From: Fodinibius sediminis
Lineage (GTDB): Bacteria; Bacteroidota; Rhodothermia; Balneolales; Balneolaceae
Assembly: GCF_900182555.1 (NCBI RefSeq)
Contig: NZ_FXTH01000005.1
Coordinates: 124,001 to 188,000, forward strand
Length of the DNA stretch: 64,000 nucleotides
Reading direction: 5' to 3'
Below, one piece after another: positions 46,357 through 56,540 of the stretch. Under the pieces are notes generated by a model. The model saw nothing but the letters and a program-made list of their open reading frames with translations, had not been told where the DNA came from and made no database searches. The number at the start of each line of letters is the position of its first letter. Positions within the stretch are counted from its first letter, which is position 1. The position numbers and the translations under genes were made by a program.

Positions 46357-47424
46357 TCAGTTGATCGGTTCCAGTACGAAAATGCCTTCTTTATTGATAT
46401 AGCCATATTTGCTGTCGAGCATGACCAGTGCGAAGCCGTCGGTGTAATCCCAGGTGCGATCATAGACCGGATCAACCACCATCTGTCCCCGCCGATTTAC
46501 AAAGCCCATGTGCCCGTGTTCGCGGATTCTGCCCCTGCCGTTGTGAAAAGCATAAGCCTGGTCATACGAAGGCAGAATAATAAACCGTCCGTCCCGGTTG
46601 ATATAGCCATACTTTTTTTGATTCAGGTTGTTGTTGCTTTCCGGCATGGCAACAACCGCAAGCTCTTCAGAAAATGGGTCGGCTTCCAGAAATTTTGAGG
46701 GGATTGCAATCTCACCGCTGGTGTCAATATATCCCCACTGTCTGAAGCCCAGTTGCACGGGGGCCAACCCTTCGGAAAATGACTTGGCTTCCCGGTACTG
46801 GGGGTCAATCACAAAGGTACCTGAACGATCGATATAGCCCCATTCTCTGTGGTCCGCTGTTTGGACCAGGGCCAGTCCGTCTGAAAAGTTTTCAGCAGCG
46901 ATAAATCGGGGTTCGATAACGAAGTTGCCGTCGGTATCGATGAACCCCCAGCCGCTGTCGCGGTTCTGCTGAACGGCAGCCCGCCCGTCTTGAAAGCTTC
47001 GGGCGCGGTGAAAGGTAGGCCTGATTACAAATTCCCCGGAGGTGTCGATATATCCGTACCGCCCGTTGCTTTTTACAAGGCCCCGTCCATTTTCAAAAGC
47101 GTAGGCCTCCTCAAATCGCGGGGAAATGACGAGTTCCCCTTCCGGGTTGATATAGCCGGCCGCTCCCGATCGATAGACCACAGCCAGACCCTCGGAGAAG
47201 GAGTAGGGCCAGGCTTCCCTGTCGCTGGTGCGAAGCTGAAACCGTGGTGCTATGCGCTGGATTAAATTCTGGTCCATGAACCCGACTTTCTGGTTTTCAA
47301 CGAAGGGATACAGCTGTTTCGCCGTGCGTGTATGTTCGGTACTGGATGATTCAATCAGTTTGCAGGAAGTCCATATCAGGCCTATGGCAGTGATGAGGAA
47401 AAGGCTTCGAACAGTAGCTTTCAT
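46357..47424 (-). CDS. WG-repeat lipoprotein
   Basis: A 355-residue lipoprotein (lipobox WTSC). Almost the whole mature part is eight or nine WG (KWG) repeats of about 37 residues, each of the form GYIDTSGEFVIRPxF followed by a FxxGxAxV turn, predicted to form a beta solenoid or propeller. WG proteins are usually surface-exposed and of unknown binding role. ATG 47424 begins the signal; ATG 47463 would add 13 unrelated residues. It stands alone, 60 bases from the next gene. Confidence 0.82.
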   Translation of the reverse strand: MKATVRSLFLITAIGLIWTSCKLIESSSTEHTRTAKQLYPFVENQKVGFMDQNLIQRIAPRFQLRTSDREAWPYSFSEGLAVVYRSGAAGYINPEGELVISPRFEEAYAFENGRGLVKSNGRYGYIDTSGEFVIRPTFHRARSFQDGRAAVQQNRDSGWGFIDTDGNFVIEPRFIAAENFSDGLALVQTADHREWGYIDRSGTFVIDPQYREAKSFSEGLAPVQLGFRQWGYIDTSGEIAIPSKFLEADPFSEELAVVAMPESNNNLNQKKYGYINRDGRFIILPSYDQAYAFHNGRGRIREHGHMGFVNRRGQMVVDPVYDRTWDYTDGFALVMLDSKYGYINKEGIFVLEPIN

Positions 47425-47484
47425 GAATACTTGAACAGGTGCTTGGGTGAATATGATAGTCAAACACCTGCTGATACTGTGATC

Positions 47485-48147
47485 CTATCCTATTTGTTCC
47501 CGGTAGGAGCCGGAAGGAATGGCCGCTGTACCGGCAATCAGACTTTTATAAATAACGGCTGTGGCCATGGTTGTGAGTGGATAGGTAAAAATAATACCTA
47601 TGCCAAAAAACAGGGCGCCCAGGATATTCAGTATAATCACGGTGATGCCAAACAGCAGGAGCTCAAGGGTAAGCCCCTCCGTTTTATAGTAGCTTTGCTG
47701 CAGAGCGCTGATGGAAGAGGAAGTCCCCTCCAGTATGAAGTAGGGATAGAATTGAAACCGAATTGCGATAAAAATTCCGGGCAGTACGAAGAGGGCCAGC
47801 CCCACAAGCACTGAGATCAAGTAGAGGAAATAGGCTATAAAATAAGAAAGGAACTGCGGGAAGTTGTTAAACATATCACTGACCGTCACAAACTCGTCAT
47901 CGATCAGCAAGAGCATTATTTTAATAAATCCGAGGCTCAGGAAAAGCTGAAGAACCGTCAGCACAGCCGATAGGACCTGGGTTTTCAGGGTAGGGTTCTC
48001 CGGCGAATAGATCATGAAATAGACCTGGGGTATAATGGCCAGTACGTAGTAGGTAATTGTGATGCCGATGACAAAAGAGGCGTATTGTTTGTACTGGTTG
48101 AAGCTGAATTTGAAAAGCTGGACCAGGTCGATTGAAGATTGCTTCAT
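47485..48147 (-). CDS. Multi-pass membrane protein, function unknown
   Basis: A 220-residue protein with about six hydrophobic helices (20-45, 57-78, 100-122, 125-140, 165-185 and 190-205). A glycerophosphoryl-diester-phosphodiesterase-membrane/DUF975-like pattern is suggested by VLPGIFIAIRFQFYPYFILEG and the following amphipathic helix, but the match is weak. It is divergent from uvrA across 138 bases that hold a symmetric promoter or operator. Confidence 0.6.
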   Translation of the reverse strand: MKQSSIDLVQLFKFSFNQYKQYASFVIGITITYYVLAIIPQVYFMIYSPENPTLKTQVLSAVLTVLQLFLSLGFIKIMLLLIDDEFVTVSDMFNNFPQFLSYFIAYFLYLISVLVGLALFVLPGIFIAIRFQFYPYFILEGTSSSISALQQSYYKTEGLTLELLLFGITVIILNILGALFFGIGIIFTYPLTTMATAVIYKSLIAGTAAIPSGSYREQIG

Positions 48148-48225
48148 GCAGCTGAATGAATAGAAGAAAATTTCGGTTATGTGACAGTGAAGTCAACGAC
48201 TGATTCTGTAGGAATTTAGGGCTAC

Positions 48226-48252
48226 AAAAGATACGTATTATCTGTATCTTTT
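48226..48252. promoter_or_regulatory. Symmetric element between uvrA and a divergent membrane gene
   Basis: AAAAGATAC (48226-48234) and GTATCTTTT (48244-48252) are perfect complements around a 9-base centre. Each arm reads TATCTTTT outwards, close to the Bacteroidota -7 element TAnnTTTG, so it could serve as back-to-back promoters. Equally it could be a dimeric repressor site (LexA-like control of uvrA). Confidence 0.4.
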
Positions 48253-48285
48253 AAAGTTTAATCGAACCCAAAAGCAGCACTACCT

Positions 48286-51129
48286 TTGCGAGAAAATATA
48301 GTTATTCGCGGTGCACGCGAACATAATTTAAAAAACATTGATGTCAATATACCACGGGAAAAGCTGGTCGTTGTGACTGGGATATCCGGCTCGGGTAAAT
48401 CTTCTCTTGCCTTTGATACGATCTATGCGGAAGGGCAGCGACGGTTTTTGGAGTCCCTTTCGGCCTATGCCCGCCAGTTCCTGGGTATGATGGAGCGCCC
48501 GGAGGTTGATTTTATAGACGGGCTCTCCCCGGTAATTTCCATTGACCAGAAGACAACAAACCGAAACCCGCGCTCCACGGTGGGCACGGTCACAGAGATC
48601 TATGATTTCCTTCGGTTGCTCTATGCCCGTATCGGGGTGCCCTATTCCTGGAAGACGGGCAACCGGATGGCCAAGCAGACCTCCGATCAGGTGATTTCTA
48701 CGATCATGGACATGCCCACCGGAACCAAAGCCTACTGCCTGGCTCCGGTGGTACGCGGGCGAAAGGGCCACTACCGCGAGCTCTTTGAACAGACCATGAA
48801 ACAGGGATTCGTCCAGGTGCGTGTGGATGGAGAACTGATGGACCTGCAAGAGGATATGAAAGTCGATCGCTATAAAACACATAATATTGAAGTTGTGGTT
48901 GACCGTTTTGTCATCAATGAAAAAAGCGAACAGCGGATTGCCGAGAGTGTGCGCCTGGCCCTTGAAATGGCCGAGGGCAATGTGGTGCTATCCGTGCCGA
49001 ATGAAGAGGGCGGTTTTGAGGATCACCTGTATTCCCAGAATCTGTTTGATCCTGAGAGCGGACTCGCCTACGAAGATCCCGCTCCAAATATGTTCTCTTT
49101 TAACTCTCCCTATGGGGCCTGTCAAAACTGTGACGGGCTGGGCTATACCTATGATGTGGACCGCAGCCTTGTTATTCCCAACGAAGAACAGACCATTGAA
49201 GAGGGAGCCATCCGCTTTCTGGGCAAGCCCCGAGATATTTTTGCCTTCAAGCAACTGAAAGCCGTACTGAAAACTTTTGACCTGGATTTTGAGACTCCCC
49301 TCAAAGAGTTTCCGGAAGAAGCGATTGAACTGCTTTTCGAGGGGGGCGGGGATACCAAGTACGACGTCAGCTATGACTTCCGAAAAGATAATGTAACCTA
49401 CAAGCATTCCTTCAAGGGGCTGCGCAACATGATACGCGAGCAGTACAGGGAGAGCAAGTCGAGCAAGAAACGCGACAAGGCAAAAGCGTATATGAGCAAG
49501 ATTCAGTGTCCCGACTGCGGAGGGGGGCGACTGAACAGGGAATCACTGTCTTACAAGATCGACGGTTATTCCATCGATGAGCTGGTGAAGATGGATATTA
49601 AGACCTTGCGCGCCACGATCAACAGCCTGGATTTAGACAAGCGGCAGCAGAAAATCGGAAGCCAGGTTCTGAAAGAGGTACGCGACCGGGTGGACTTTCT
49701 ACTGAATGTAGGGCTCAATTATCTAACGCTCGACCGGGAAGCACAGACACTCAGCGGCGGCGAGGCTCAGCGCATCCGGCTGGCCACCCAGATTGGCACC
49801 CAGCTGGTGGGGGTGCTTTATATACTTGATGAGCCCAGCATCGGGCTGCATCAGCGGGATAATATCAAGCTGATCCGTTCGCTGGAGACGCTTCGTGATC
49901 TCGGGAACAGCGTGATTGTAGTTGAGCACGACCGGGAGACCATCGAGCAGGCCGACTATGTACTTGATCTTGGACCGGGTGCGGGAGAGTACGGGGGGGA
50001 GATTGTAACAGAAGGGGCCCCGGACGAGCTGAATCCCAGCTCCATGACGGCTAAGTTTCTCAAGGATGAAGAGACTGTGCCCTACCCGGAAAAGCGGCGC
50101 AAGGGCAGTGGAGACGCTGTGCGCCTGGAGGGGGGCCGCGGACATAACCTCAAGCAGGTGGATGTGGAGATCCCCCTTGGCAAGTTTATTTGTGTAACAG
50201 GGGTAAGCGGAAGTGGAAAAAGTTCACTCATCAATCAGACACTGGAACCAATACTCTCGACCGAATTCTATAATTCGAAGTCGGTCCCGCTGCCCTATGA
50301 TGAGGTCCATGGCATTGAAAACCTGGATAAAATAATTTCTGTAGACCAAAGTCCGATTGGCCGCACCCCGCGTTCCAACCCGGGAACCTATACCAAGGTA
50401 TTTGATCATATTCGCAAGCTTTTTGCACAGCTGCCCGAATCAAAGATCAGGGGCTATGACCAGGGGCGTTTCTCCTTTAATGTAAAAGGAGGCCGTTGCG
50501 AGGCCTGCAACGGCGACGGGGTTCGCAAGATAGAAATGAATTTTCTGCCCGATGTCTACGTGGACTGTGAAACCTGCAACGGCAGGCGGTACAACCGGGA
50601 GACGCTGGAAATCTATTACAAAGGGAAAAATATTGCCGATGTCCTGAATATGTCGATACAGGATGCCCATGACTTTTTTGATTCCGTCCCGGCTATCAAC
50701 CGTATTTTGGGTACTCTCGTTGATGTGGGACTTGGATATCTCCGGTTGGGCCAGCCGAGCACCACCCTGTCGGGCGGTGAAGCGCAGCGTATCAAACTGG
50801 CCCGTGAGCTGGCGAAAGTGGGGACCGGGGATACGCTGTATATTATGGACGAACCGACGACAGGGCTTCACTTCCAGGATGTACGCATGCTTGTTGATGT
50901 GATCCAGCAGCTGGTAGACAAGGGAAATACGGTGATTGTCATCGAACACAACCTGGACCTCATCAAGGCTGCAGACTGGATTATTGATTTGGGCCCTGAA
51001 GGAGGCAAGGAAGGGGGAGAAATTATTGCAGAGGGGACTCCTGAAAAAGTAGCCGGGCATGAGCATAGTGCCACGGGCGCTTTCCTCAAACAAGAGTTTG
51101 AACGTGAGAAGAAGGAGATAACGGTCTGA
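48286..51129 (+). CDS. uvrA: Excinuclease ABC subunit A
   Basis: The damage-recognition ATPase of nucleotide excision repair (947 residues, normal length). It has an N-terminal ABC half with Walker [10 protein letters not shown] (K38), ABC signature [14 protein letters not shown], and zinc modules CQNCDGLGY and CPDCGGGRL. The C-terminal half has Walker [10 protein letters not shown], zinc finger CEACNGDG ... CETCNGRRY, signature [15 protein letters not shown] and Walker [14 protein letters not shown]. The start is TTG 48286; no in-frame ATG exists before the conserved RGAREHNL block. A symmetric promoter/operator element lies 34 bases upstream. Confidence 0.97.
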   Translation: MRENIVIRGAREHNLKNIDVNIPREKLVVVTGISGSGKSSLAFDTIYAEGQRRFLESLSAYARQFLGMMERPEVDFIDGLSPVISIDQKTTNRNPRSTVGTVTEIYDFLRLLYARIGVPYSWKTGNRMAKQTSDQVISTIMDMPTGTKAYCLAPVVRGRKGHYRELFEQTMKQGFVQVRVDGELMDLQEDMKVDRYKTHNIEVVVDRFVINEKSEQRIAESVRLALEMAEGNVVLSVPNEEGGFEDHLYSQNLFDPESGLAYEDPAPNMFSFNSPYGACQNCDGLGYTYDVDRSLVIPNEEQTIEEGAIRFLGKPRDIFAFKQLKAVLKTFDLDFETPLKEFPEEAIELLFEGGGDTKYDVSYDFRKDNVTYKHSFKGLRNMIREQYRESKSSKKRDKAKAYMSKIQCPDCGGGRLNRESLSYKIDGYSIDELVKMDIKTLRATINSLDLDKRQQKIGSQVLKEVRDRVDFLLNVGLNYLTLDREAQTLSGGEAQRIRLATQIGTQLVGVLYILDEPSIGLHQRDNIKLIRSLETLRDLGNSVIVVEHDRETIEQADYVLDLGPGAGEYGGEIVTEGAPDELNPSSMTAKFLKDEETVPYPEKRRKGSGDAVRLEGGRGHNLKQVDVEIPLGKFICVTGVSGSGKSSLINQTLEPILSTEFYNSKSVPLPYDEVHGIENLDKIISVDQSPIGRTPRSNPGTYTKVFDHIRKLFAQLPESKIRGYDQGRFSFNVKGGRCEACNGDGVRKIEMNFLPDVYVDCETCNGRRYNRETLEIYYKGKNIADVLNMSIQDAHDFFDSVPAINRILGTLVDVGLGYLRLGQPSTTLSGGEAQRIKLARELAKVGTGDTLYIMDEPTTGLHFQDVRMLVDVIQQLVDKGNTVIVIEHNLDLIKAADWIIDLGPEGGKEGGEIIAEGTPEKVAGHEHSATGAFLKQEFEREKKEITV

Positions 51130-51194
51130 TTTAAGAAATTCCCAGTTAGGGTCTATCGATTTATTTCGGTTAATTAAACAAAAGGTAAACTGTC

Positions 51195-51389
51195 ATGTCG
51201 TTCTTTATCCGTTGCCTCGTGGTTTTCATTGTATTGTGGATTCTTTTCTATATTGGCGTTTCGTTCATGTGGGAGGGACCGGACGTCGTCGCGGGATCCG
51301 TTTTGTTTGGTGGAGTTTTGAGCATTGTGCTCACCTTGCTTTACGGGTGGTTTGACGAAATGTGGATTCAACACCGCAGCTCGTCATAG
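51195..51389 (+). CDS. Small two-helix membrane protein
   Basis: A 64-residue protein with two helices (about 3-25 and 33-50) and a short cytoplasmic tail; AAAGG lies about ten bases upstream of the ATG. No family is recognised. It follows uvrA by 65 bases on the same strand and may share its transcript. Confidence 0.55.
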   Translation: MSFFIRCLVVFIVLWILFYIGVSFMWEGPDVVAGSVLFGGVLSIVLTLLYGWFDEMWIQHRSSS

Positions 51390-51625
51390 ATCCCTCGGCG
51401 AATTTGCAGAGGTCAAAGAACTGGGGCATACCCACGTCTGCAAGGTTGGTAGTAAATTTTTTTAGGATTCTGCTGATTACCGTATAAATTTATGCACAAG
51501 GAGCGCCGGAAAGTCAAAAATAACGATTGAAAAGAATCTTGTTTTGACTAATGATATGAACTCCGAAAATTGTTATAATAGCCCTTTTAATCATTAACAT
51601 AACTAATCTCTTAGAAAACGAGATC

Positions 51626-52702
51626 ATGGCATTAGCATCCAAAAGTATCGAAGAACTGTTAGGCGATCAGGCAGAAGATCTGCTGACACATGAATGTGAA
51701 ACAATCCCAAAGGATAATCTTCATCTCCCCACTGCTTCCTACGTGGATGATGTATGGTATCATTCCGATCGGAATCCTCGGGTGTTGCGTAATTTGCAGG
51801 CTCTCCTGAATCATGGTCGATTGGGAGGAACGGGGTATCTCTCTATTTTGCCGGTCGATCAGGGAGTGGAACACTCCGGCGGAGCTTCTTTTGCACCGAA
51901 TCCTGATTATTTTGATCCTGAAAATATTGTTAAACTGGCTATTGAAGGAGGTTGTAACGGTGTTGCGTCCACTTTTGGGGTGCTTGGGGCTGTTGCACGC
52001 AAATATGCCCACAAAATTCCCTTCATTGTAAAAATCAACCACAATGAGCTGATGACCTATCCCAACACCTATGACCAGATCATGTTCGGGTCGGTTGAGC
52101 GGGCCTATGAGATGGGTGCAGCTGCTGTAGGTGCAACAATCTATTTTGGATCGCCGGAGTCGAGCCGTCAGATTCAGGAAGTGGCACGAGCATTTGAACG
52201 TGCGCATGAACTGGGGCTTGCAACTATCCTTTGGTGCTATACCCGGAACTCGGCTTTCAAAGTGGACGGAACAGACTACCATGCTTCGGCAGATCTCACT
52301 GGGCAGGCCAATCATCTGGGCGTGACCATACAAGCCGATATTATCAAGCAGAAGCAGCCGACAAACAATGGCGGGTACAAAGCGTTGAATATGGGTGATT
52401 CGGCCTATGGCAAGCTTGATGAAGATATTTATGATGAACTGGCAACGGACCATCCCATTGATTTGACTCGTTACCAGGTGGCCAACTGCTACATGGGACG
52501 AGCCGGACTTATCAACTCGGGTGGTTCTTCCGGGGAGAATGACTTTGCTCAGGCGGTGCGTACAGCTGTCATCAATAAGCGAGCCGGCGGCATGGGACTC
52601 ATAAGTGGACGCAAAGCATTCCAGCGTCCGTTGAAAGAGGGGGTCAAGATCCTGAACTTTATCCAGGATGTCTATCTGGATGACGATATCACTGTCGCAT
52701 AA
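51626..52702 (+). CDS. Class I fructose-bisphosphate aldolase (FbaB/DhnA type)
   Basis: A glycolytic and gluconeogenic Schiff-base aldolase of 358 residues. Family blocks include [20 protein letters not shown] (catalytic Asp and substrate loop), [22 protein letters not shown], and the C-terminal phosphate-binding turn NSGGSSG followed by GLISGRKAF. It is of the archaeal/FbaB kind, not the zinc-dependent class II kind. TATAAT occurs about 50 bases before the start without a well-placed partner. A strong terminator follows, so it is monocistronic. Confidence 0.93.
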   Translation: MALASKSIEELLGDQAEDLLTHECETIPKDNLHLPTASYVDDVWYHSDRNPRVLRNLQALLNHGRLGGTGYLSILPVDQGVEHSGGASFAPNPDYFDPENIVKLAIEGGCNGVASTFGVLGAVARKYAHKIPFIVKINHNELMTYPNTYDQIMFGSVERAYEMGAAAVGATIYFGSPESSRQIQEVARAFERAHELGLATILWCYTRNSAFKVDGTDYHASADLTGQANHLGVTIQADIIKQKQPTNNGGYKALNMGDSAYGKLDEDIYDELATDHPIDLTRYQVANCYMGRAGLINSGGSSGENDFAQAVRTAVINKRAGGMGLISGRKAFQRPLKEGVKILNFIQDVYLDDDITVA

Positions 52703-52723
52703 CACCGGTACAATTCTTATTAT

Positions 52724-52755
52724 GGCCTTGCGGGGCATCCCGTAAGGCCTTTTTT
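52724..52755 (+). terminator. Rho-independent terminator after the aldolase gene
   Basis: GGCCTTGCGGG pairs with CCCGTAAGGCC (one mismatch) and is followed by TTTTTT, about 20 bases past the aldolase stop. Confidence 0.9.
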
Positions 52756-52791
52756 ATAAACGGCTGTGGAGATAGGCAGCAGTCATTAGCA

Positions 52792-52823
52792 TTTCTATTA
52801 TTAGTTGATGATGGCTATTTTTG
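52792..52823 (+). promoter_or_regulatory. Bacteroidota-type promoter for the flippase-radA pair
   Basis: TTTC (52792-52795), 20 bases, then TATTTTTG (52816-52823), a full match to TAnnTTTG with a one-base departure in the -33 element. It lies 45 bases before the TTG start of the next gene. Confidence 0.5.
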
Positions 52824-52867
52824 ACGGTTGGTTTCACGACGAATTGTGAGTTTTAAAATCTTTTTCA

Positions 52868-53959
52868 TTGGCAAAAGGCGACCCTCAAATACAGGAAGAT
52901 CCCAAAAAGTATTTCTCAAAGAAATATCTTTTTATCTCGATAGCGCTGAGTATAGCTACCATGGGATTTCTCATCTATTTTACTTATACGCCCGGGGTTC
53001 TCAAGCATTTAAAACTCAAGCGTTTGCCGGGTATCCTTATTGCCGTAGTGATTTCCTTCCTGAGACTTTGGTTCGTGGCTGCCAAAATCCGTTATCTTTC
53101 AGAAAAGAAGCTGGGCTGGATGGCCTCTTTCCGGGTCATGCTGAGCTGGGATTTCACCTCATCCATTACCCCGTCTACCATCGGAGGAGCTCCCATGGCC
53201 ACCTACGCACTTACCAAGGAGGGCTTTAAGCTGGGACAGTCAACTGCCATTATTCTGTACAGCGTATTACTGGATCAGCTCTGGTTTGCCCTGGCTGTAC
53301 CCATTCTGGTTGTGGCCGGCCTGTTTTATGAGGTCGTTCCGGATAATACCGGTATGGTTGGGCATGCTTCCATGATTCTATTATACATTGGTCTTTTGAG
53401 TTATGCCGGGTTGATGGCCTATGGAGTGTTGAAAAATCCCAATGCTATAAAGAAAGTTGTGAGTTTTGTGTTCAGGCTGCCTCTTCTGCGGAAATGGAAA
53501 GCGAAAGTGGTGCAGGAAGCCGATAACCTGGTGGAATATTCGCACGAGCTTCGAAAGAAGCCCAAAAGTTTCCTGTTGAAGACTTTCTTTCTTTCCACCA
53601 TGTCCTGGCTTTGTCGTATAGCCCTGCCAACCATTGTAGTGTTAAGCCTGCTGCCGGCTGATGCGATATTGTCATTGTTGCGCAGTTTGGCTATGAATCT
53701 GGCCTTTCTGATTATGCCTACGCCCGGTGGAAGCGGGGGGGTGGAGGGCCTCTTTGCCATCTTTCAGGGACCGCTTATCGAGCGAAAGGCATTTATCGGA
53801 CTGGCGGTATTTGCTTGGCGCATTATCAGTTATTACATCACGGTGGGGCTGGGAATGATGGCGACGACCTGGTATGTAAACCGTTCGGTTATCGATAATT
53901 TTGACAACCTGCCCGAAGAGACGGTAGAAAGTGACCTTTCTTCACCTAAATCATTATAG
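52868..53959 (+). CDS. LPG-synthase transmembrane-domain protein (UPF0104, flippase-like)
   Basis: An integral membrane protein of 363 residues with about eight helices. It corresponds to the membrane half of lysylphosphatidylglycerol synthases and contains SSITPSTIGGAPMATYAL and FLIMPTPGGSGGVEGLFA, the two conserved family loops. It lacks the aminoacyl-transfer domain, so a lipid-flipping or transport role is more likely than synthesis. The start is TTG 52868; a stop codon lies just upstream and no ATG is available. Its stop is 5 bases before radA, with the radA ribosome-binding site AGGAG overlapping its end. Confidence 0.83.
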   Translation: MAKGDPQIQEDPKKYFSKKYLFISIALSIATMGFLIYFTYTPGVLKHLKLKRLPGILIAVVISFLRLWFVAAKIRYLSEKKLGWMASFRVMLSWDFTSSITPSTIGGAPMATYALTKEGFKLGQSTAIILYSVLLDQLWFALAVPILVVAGLFYEVVPDNTGMVGHASMILLYIGLLSYAGLMAYGVLKNPNAIKKVVSFVFRLPLLRKWKAKVVQEADNLVEYSHELRKKPKSFLLKTFFLSTMSWLCRIALPTIVVLSLLPADAILSLLRSLAMNLAFLIMPTPGGSGGVEGLFAIFQGPLIERKAFIGLAVFAWRIISYYITVGLGMMATTWYVNRSVIDNFDNLPEETVESDLSSPKSL

Positions 53960-53964
53960 GAGTT

Positions 53965-55338
53965 ATGGCTAAAGATCGGATTCAATATGTCTGTGATGAA
54001 TGCGGGCATACGTCAACAAAGTGGCTGGGAAACTGTCCGAATTGCGGTAGCTGGCACACCTTCAAGGAATTCAAGGTCGAACGGAAGTCAGCCTCCGAGA
54101 AAGAACATAAAGGAAAAGTCGATGGCATTGCAGAATCACCGCCCCCCCAAAAGCTGGAAGAGATAGAGTCACGGTCGGAAGACCGCTTTATGAGTCGTAT
54201 TCAGGAGCTGGACCGTGTGCTTGGAGGAGGTTTCGTTTCGGGTTCTTTTGTTCTCGTCGGGGGGGATCCCGGCATCGGTAAGAGTACGCTGACCCTTCAG
54301 ATTGGCAAAGCCAATGCTGAAATGAAAGTTTTGTACTGTGCCGGGGAAGAGTCGGCCGGGCAGATCAGGCAGCGGGCTCGACGGCTGGGTGTATCTTCGG
54401 ATAATTTCTATGTCTATACCGATACCAATATTAGTAATATACTGAAAGAGGCCCGCAAGCTGGCTCCCGATCTGCTGATTGTAGATTCCATACAGACGGT
54501 GTATCGGACGGAACTTACCAGTATGGCGGGCAGTATTCAGCAGGTTAAGGAGTGTGCAGCACTGCTTCAGCAGCTGGCCAAGAAGCAGAATATCACCACT
54601 CTTGTAATAGGGCATGTTACCAAGGATGGCAATATCGCGGGGCCCCGTGTGCTTGAGCATATGGTCGATACTGTTCTCCAGTTTGAGGGGGATGGAAATT
54701 ACAACTATCGTATGCTGCGAAGCCTGAAAAACCGTTTCGGACCGGCCCAGGAGGTGGGCGTTTTCGAGATGAAGGAATCGGGACTGGTTGATGTACTGAA
54801 TCCCTCACAGCTGTTTTTATCGGATTATGACAGCAGTGTCAGCGGCAATGCCGTAATCTGTTCCATCGAAGGGTCCCGGCCCCTGCTTGTAGAGGTGCAG
54901 GCACTGACAACATCCAGCAACTACGGCACGCCCCAGCGTACAGCCAATGGATTTGACCAACGCCGGCTCTCGCTCCTGCTGGCTGTGCTGGAGAAGCGGG
55001 GTGGATATCAGTTTTCAGGCCAGGATGTGTACCTAAACGTGGCGGGGGGGTTGAAAATAAACGATCCGGCTGCTGACCTGGGGGTGGTTTGCGCGCTGAT
55101 ATCAAGCTTGCTTGACAAAAGTATAGATGGGGATATCGCCTTTTTGGGAGAAGTGGGACTGGGAGGTGAAATACGGGCGGTGAACAAGATAGACCAGCGC
55201 TTGGGTGAAATAGAGAAGCTGGGCTTCAGTAAAGCCCTGATTCCGCAAGCCAGTAGTCCGGAGCGGGAATGCAGCCTGCAGCTTTTAAAGGCCTCCAATA
55301 TTATGGATGCCATAGAAAAGCCCTTTAGCAAGAGCTAA
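53965..55338 (+). CDS. radA: DNA repair protein RadA (Sms)
   Basis: A RecA-like helicase of 457 residues that promotes branch migration in recombination. A C4 zinc finger (C10, C13, C24, C27) is followed by a RecA core with Walker A GGDPGIGKST (K106), the RadA motif KNRFG and a C-terminal Lon-like domain (about 290-450: NVAGGLKINDPAADLGV). It is translated from a good AGGAG site. The stop codon lies inside a bidirectional terminator hairpin. Confidence 0.96.
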   Translation: MAKDRIQYVCDECGHTSTKWLGNCPNCGSWHTFKEFKVERKSASEKEHKGKVDGIAESPPPQKLEEIESRSEDRFMSRIQELDRVLGGGFVSGSFVLVGGDPGIGKSTLTLQIGKANAEMKVLYCAGEESAGQIRQRARRLGVSSDNFYVYTDTNISNILKEARKLAPDLLIVDSIQTVYRTELTSMAGSIQQVKECAALLQQLAKKQNITTLVIGHVTKDGNIAGPRVLEHMVDTVLQFEGDGNYNYRMLRSLKNRFGPAQEVGVFEMKESGLVDVLNPSQLFLSDYDSSVSGNAVICSIEGSRPLLVEVQALTTSSNYGTPQRTANGFDQRRLSLLLAVLEKRGGYQFSGQDVYLNVAGGLKINDPAADLGVVCALISSLLDKSIDGDIAFLGEVGLGGEIRAVNKIDQRLGEIEKLGFSKALIPQASSPERECSLQLLKASNIMDAIEKPFSKS

Positions 55339-55347
55339 AAGGCTTTT
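55316..55347. terminator. Bidirectional terminator overlapping the radA stop
   Basis: AAAAGCC and TTTAGC on the left pair with GCTAAA and GGCTTTT on the right, giving a near-perfect hairpin with A-run and T-run flanks. It contains the radA stop (55336-55338) and is 22 bases past the stop of the converging rpsU gene, so it can serve both. Confidence 0.88.
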
Positions 55348-55369
55348 GATACAAAATAGAATTACATTC

Positions 55370-55564
55370 TTAGTACTGGTGACGCTGACGACGGCGCTGT
55401 TCGCGAATGCTTTTCTTCAGTGCTTCACGACGTTCTTTTGAAGGCTTGGTATACTGCTGGCGATCTTTGTATTCATTCAAAATGCGTGAACGGGCAACCA
55501 GCTTTTTAAAGCGGTTTACTGCTCGGTCAATACTCTCGTTATCTTTTACTTTAACTCCTACCAT
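55370..55564 (-). CDS. rpsU: 30S ribosomal protein S21
   Basis: A 64-residue basic ribosomal protein. MVGVKVKDNESIDRAVNRFK is the conserved N-terminus and the tail is Arg-rich (RREALKKSIREQRRRQR). ATG 55564 is chosen: it matches the family start, and the longer frame to 55603 runs into the promoter element. Confidence 0.93.
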   Translation of the reverse strand: MVGVKVKDNESIDRAVNRFKKLVARSRILNEYKDRQQYTKPSKERREALKKSIREQRRRQRHQY

Positions 55565-55600
55565 ATGATATAATTTAAGTTCTTCTTCGTTCTGGAACGC

Positions 55601-55608
55601 CAAATATA
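55601..55608 (-). promoter_or_regulatory. Promoter -7 element for rpsU
   Basis: On the minus strand this reads TATATTTG, a perfect TAnnTTTG. A second match, TACCTTTG, lies 12 bases further upstream (55621-55628). Transcription from the nearer one would start near 55595 and give a 30-base leader to ATG 55564. Confidence 0.5.
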
Positions 55609-55700
55609 AGCATCTTTTTGCAAAGGTACATATTGTAACAAAGAAAAAATGGGGATCATTTCATTCAATGTAAGCAGGAACAGCAATGACAGTGTCTTTT

Positions 55701-56537
55701 TCAGGGCTGCTTGTTGATCAAGAACTCAGCAGGGATTTCATCGGCATTTACTCCCAGTCCAAATAGCGCGTAGTCATATTTAGCCGGATCACTTGGATCC
55801 AGCGTACGCAGCGATTCGGTAAGCTCCTGAACTGCCCACCAGTCATTATAGGTACGGCTGAGCAGTCCCAGGATCCGTGCCTGGCGGGCTACATGTACAT
55901 CCAGCGGCACCATCAGTTCAGAGGGGGGCATGAAATCCATGAGACCGAGGTCCACCGGACTGTCTTTGCGGATGGTCCATCGGAGGTACAGATACAATCG
56001 TTTGCAGGAACTTTTTTTATCGGCATTGGAAACATGTTTGTAAGTGCGCCGGGGGGTAGCGGGCTGCTGCGCAAAAAAATTTTCATGGAAAACGGACATC
56101 AGGGGACGATCGTTTTGCCGGGATTTCTGATAACATCTTTCCCAGAAGTTTTCAAATGAACCGTATTTCAGGAGGATAGACTGCAGGATTTTGGTCAGCC
56201 AGATCATATCCACGGGCTTGAAAGTGCGATGCTTGAAGCCGTCAAAATGCCGGGCATCGCGATCTGAAAAATTTCCAATAAAATCGGCCGGCCGGTTTCC
56301 CATGCGGTTCAGGAAATCACGCACTTTGCGAATGACGATATCACGGCGCCCCCAGGCCATGGTTGCAGCAAAAAAACCAGCCAGCAGCTGGTCTTCCGGA
56401 TTATTGAAGGCATGCATGAAAAGCACCGGATCGGAATCGATGTAGTCGGGGCTTTCCACGCGGTCTACCCACCGGTCCAAAAAGGGTTTTAATTGTAGAA
56501 GTTGCTCCTTTGAGCATTTTTGTAGATCAGAAGGCAC
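55701..56537 (-). CDS. TIGR02757 (DUF2400) family protein
   Basis: A 278-residue protein related in fold to helix-hairpin-helix DNA glycosylases. It has the family blocks DPVLFMHAFNNPEDQLLAGFFA, AWGRRDIVI, RTYKHVSNADKKSSCKRLYLYLRW and MVPLDVHVARQARILGL. The biochemical role is not established. It starts 3 bases after the mutY stop, so the two are translationally linked, which suggests a DNA repair role. Confidence 0.87.
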   Translation of the reverse strand: MPSDLQKCSKEQLLQLKPFLDRWVDRVESPDYIDSDPVLFMHAFNNPEDQLLAGFFAATMAWGRRDIVIRKVRDFLNRMGNRPADFIGNFSDRDARHFDGFKHRTFKPVDMIWLTKILQSILLKYGSFENFWERCYQKSRQNDRPLMSVFHENFFAQQPATPRRTYKHVSNADKKSSCKRLYLYLRWTIRKDSPVDLGLMDFMPPSELMVPLDVHVARQARILGLLSRTYNDWWAVQELTESLRTLDPSDPAKYDYALFGLGVNADEIPAEFLINKQP

Positions 56538-56540
56538 GTC

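Noticed and set aside
47422-47470. Imperfect inverted repeat CAGGTG...CACCTG upstream of the WG-repeat gene
   Set aside because: Arms are short with mismatches, and no promoter element is placed to make it meaningful.
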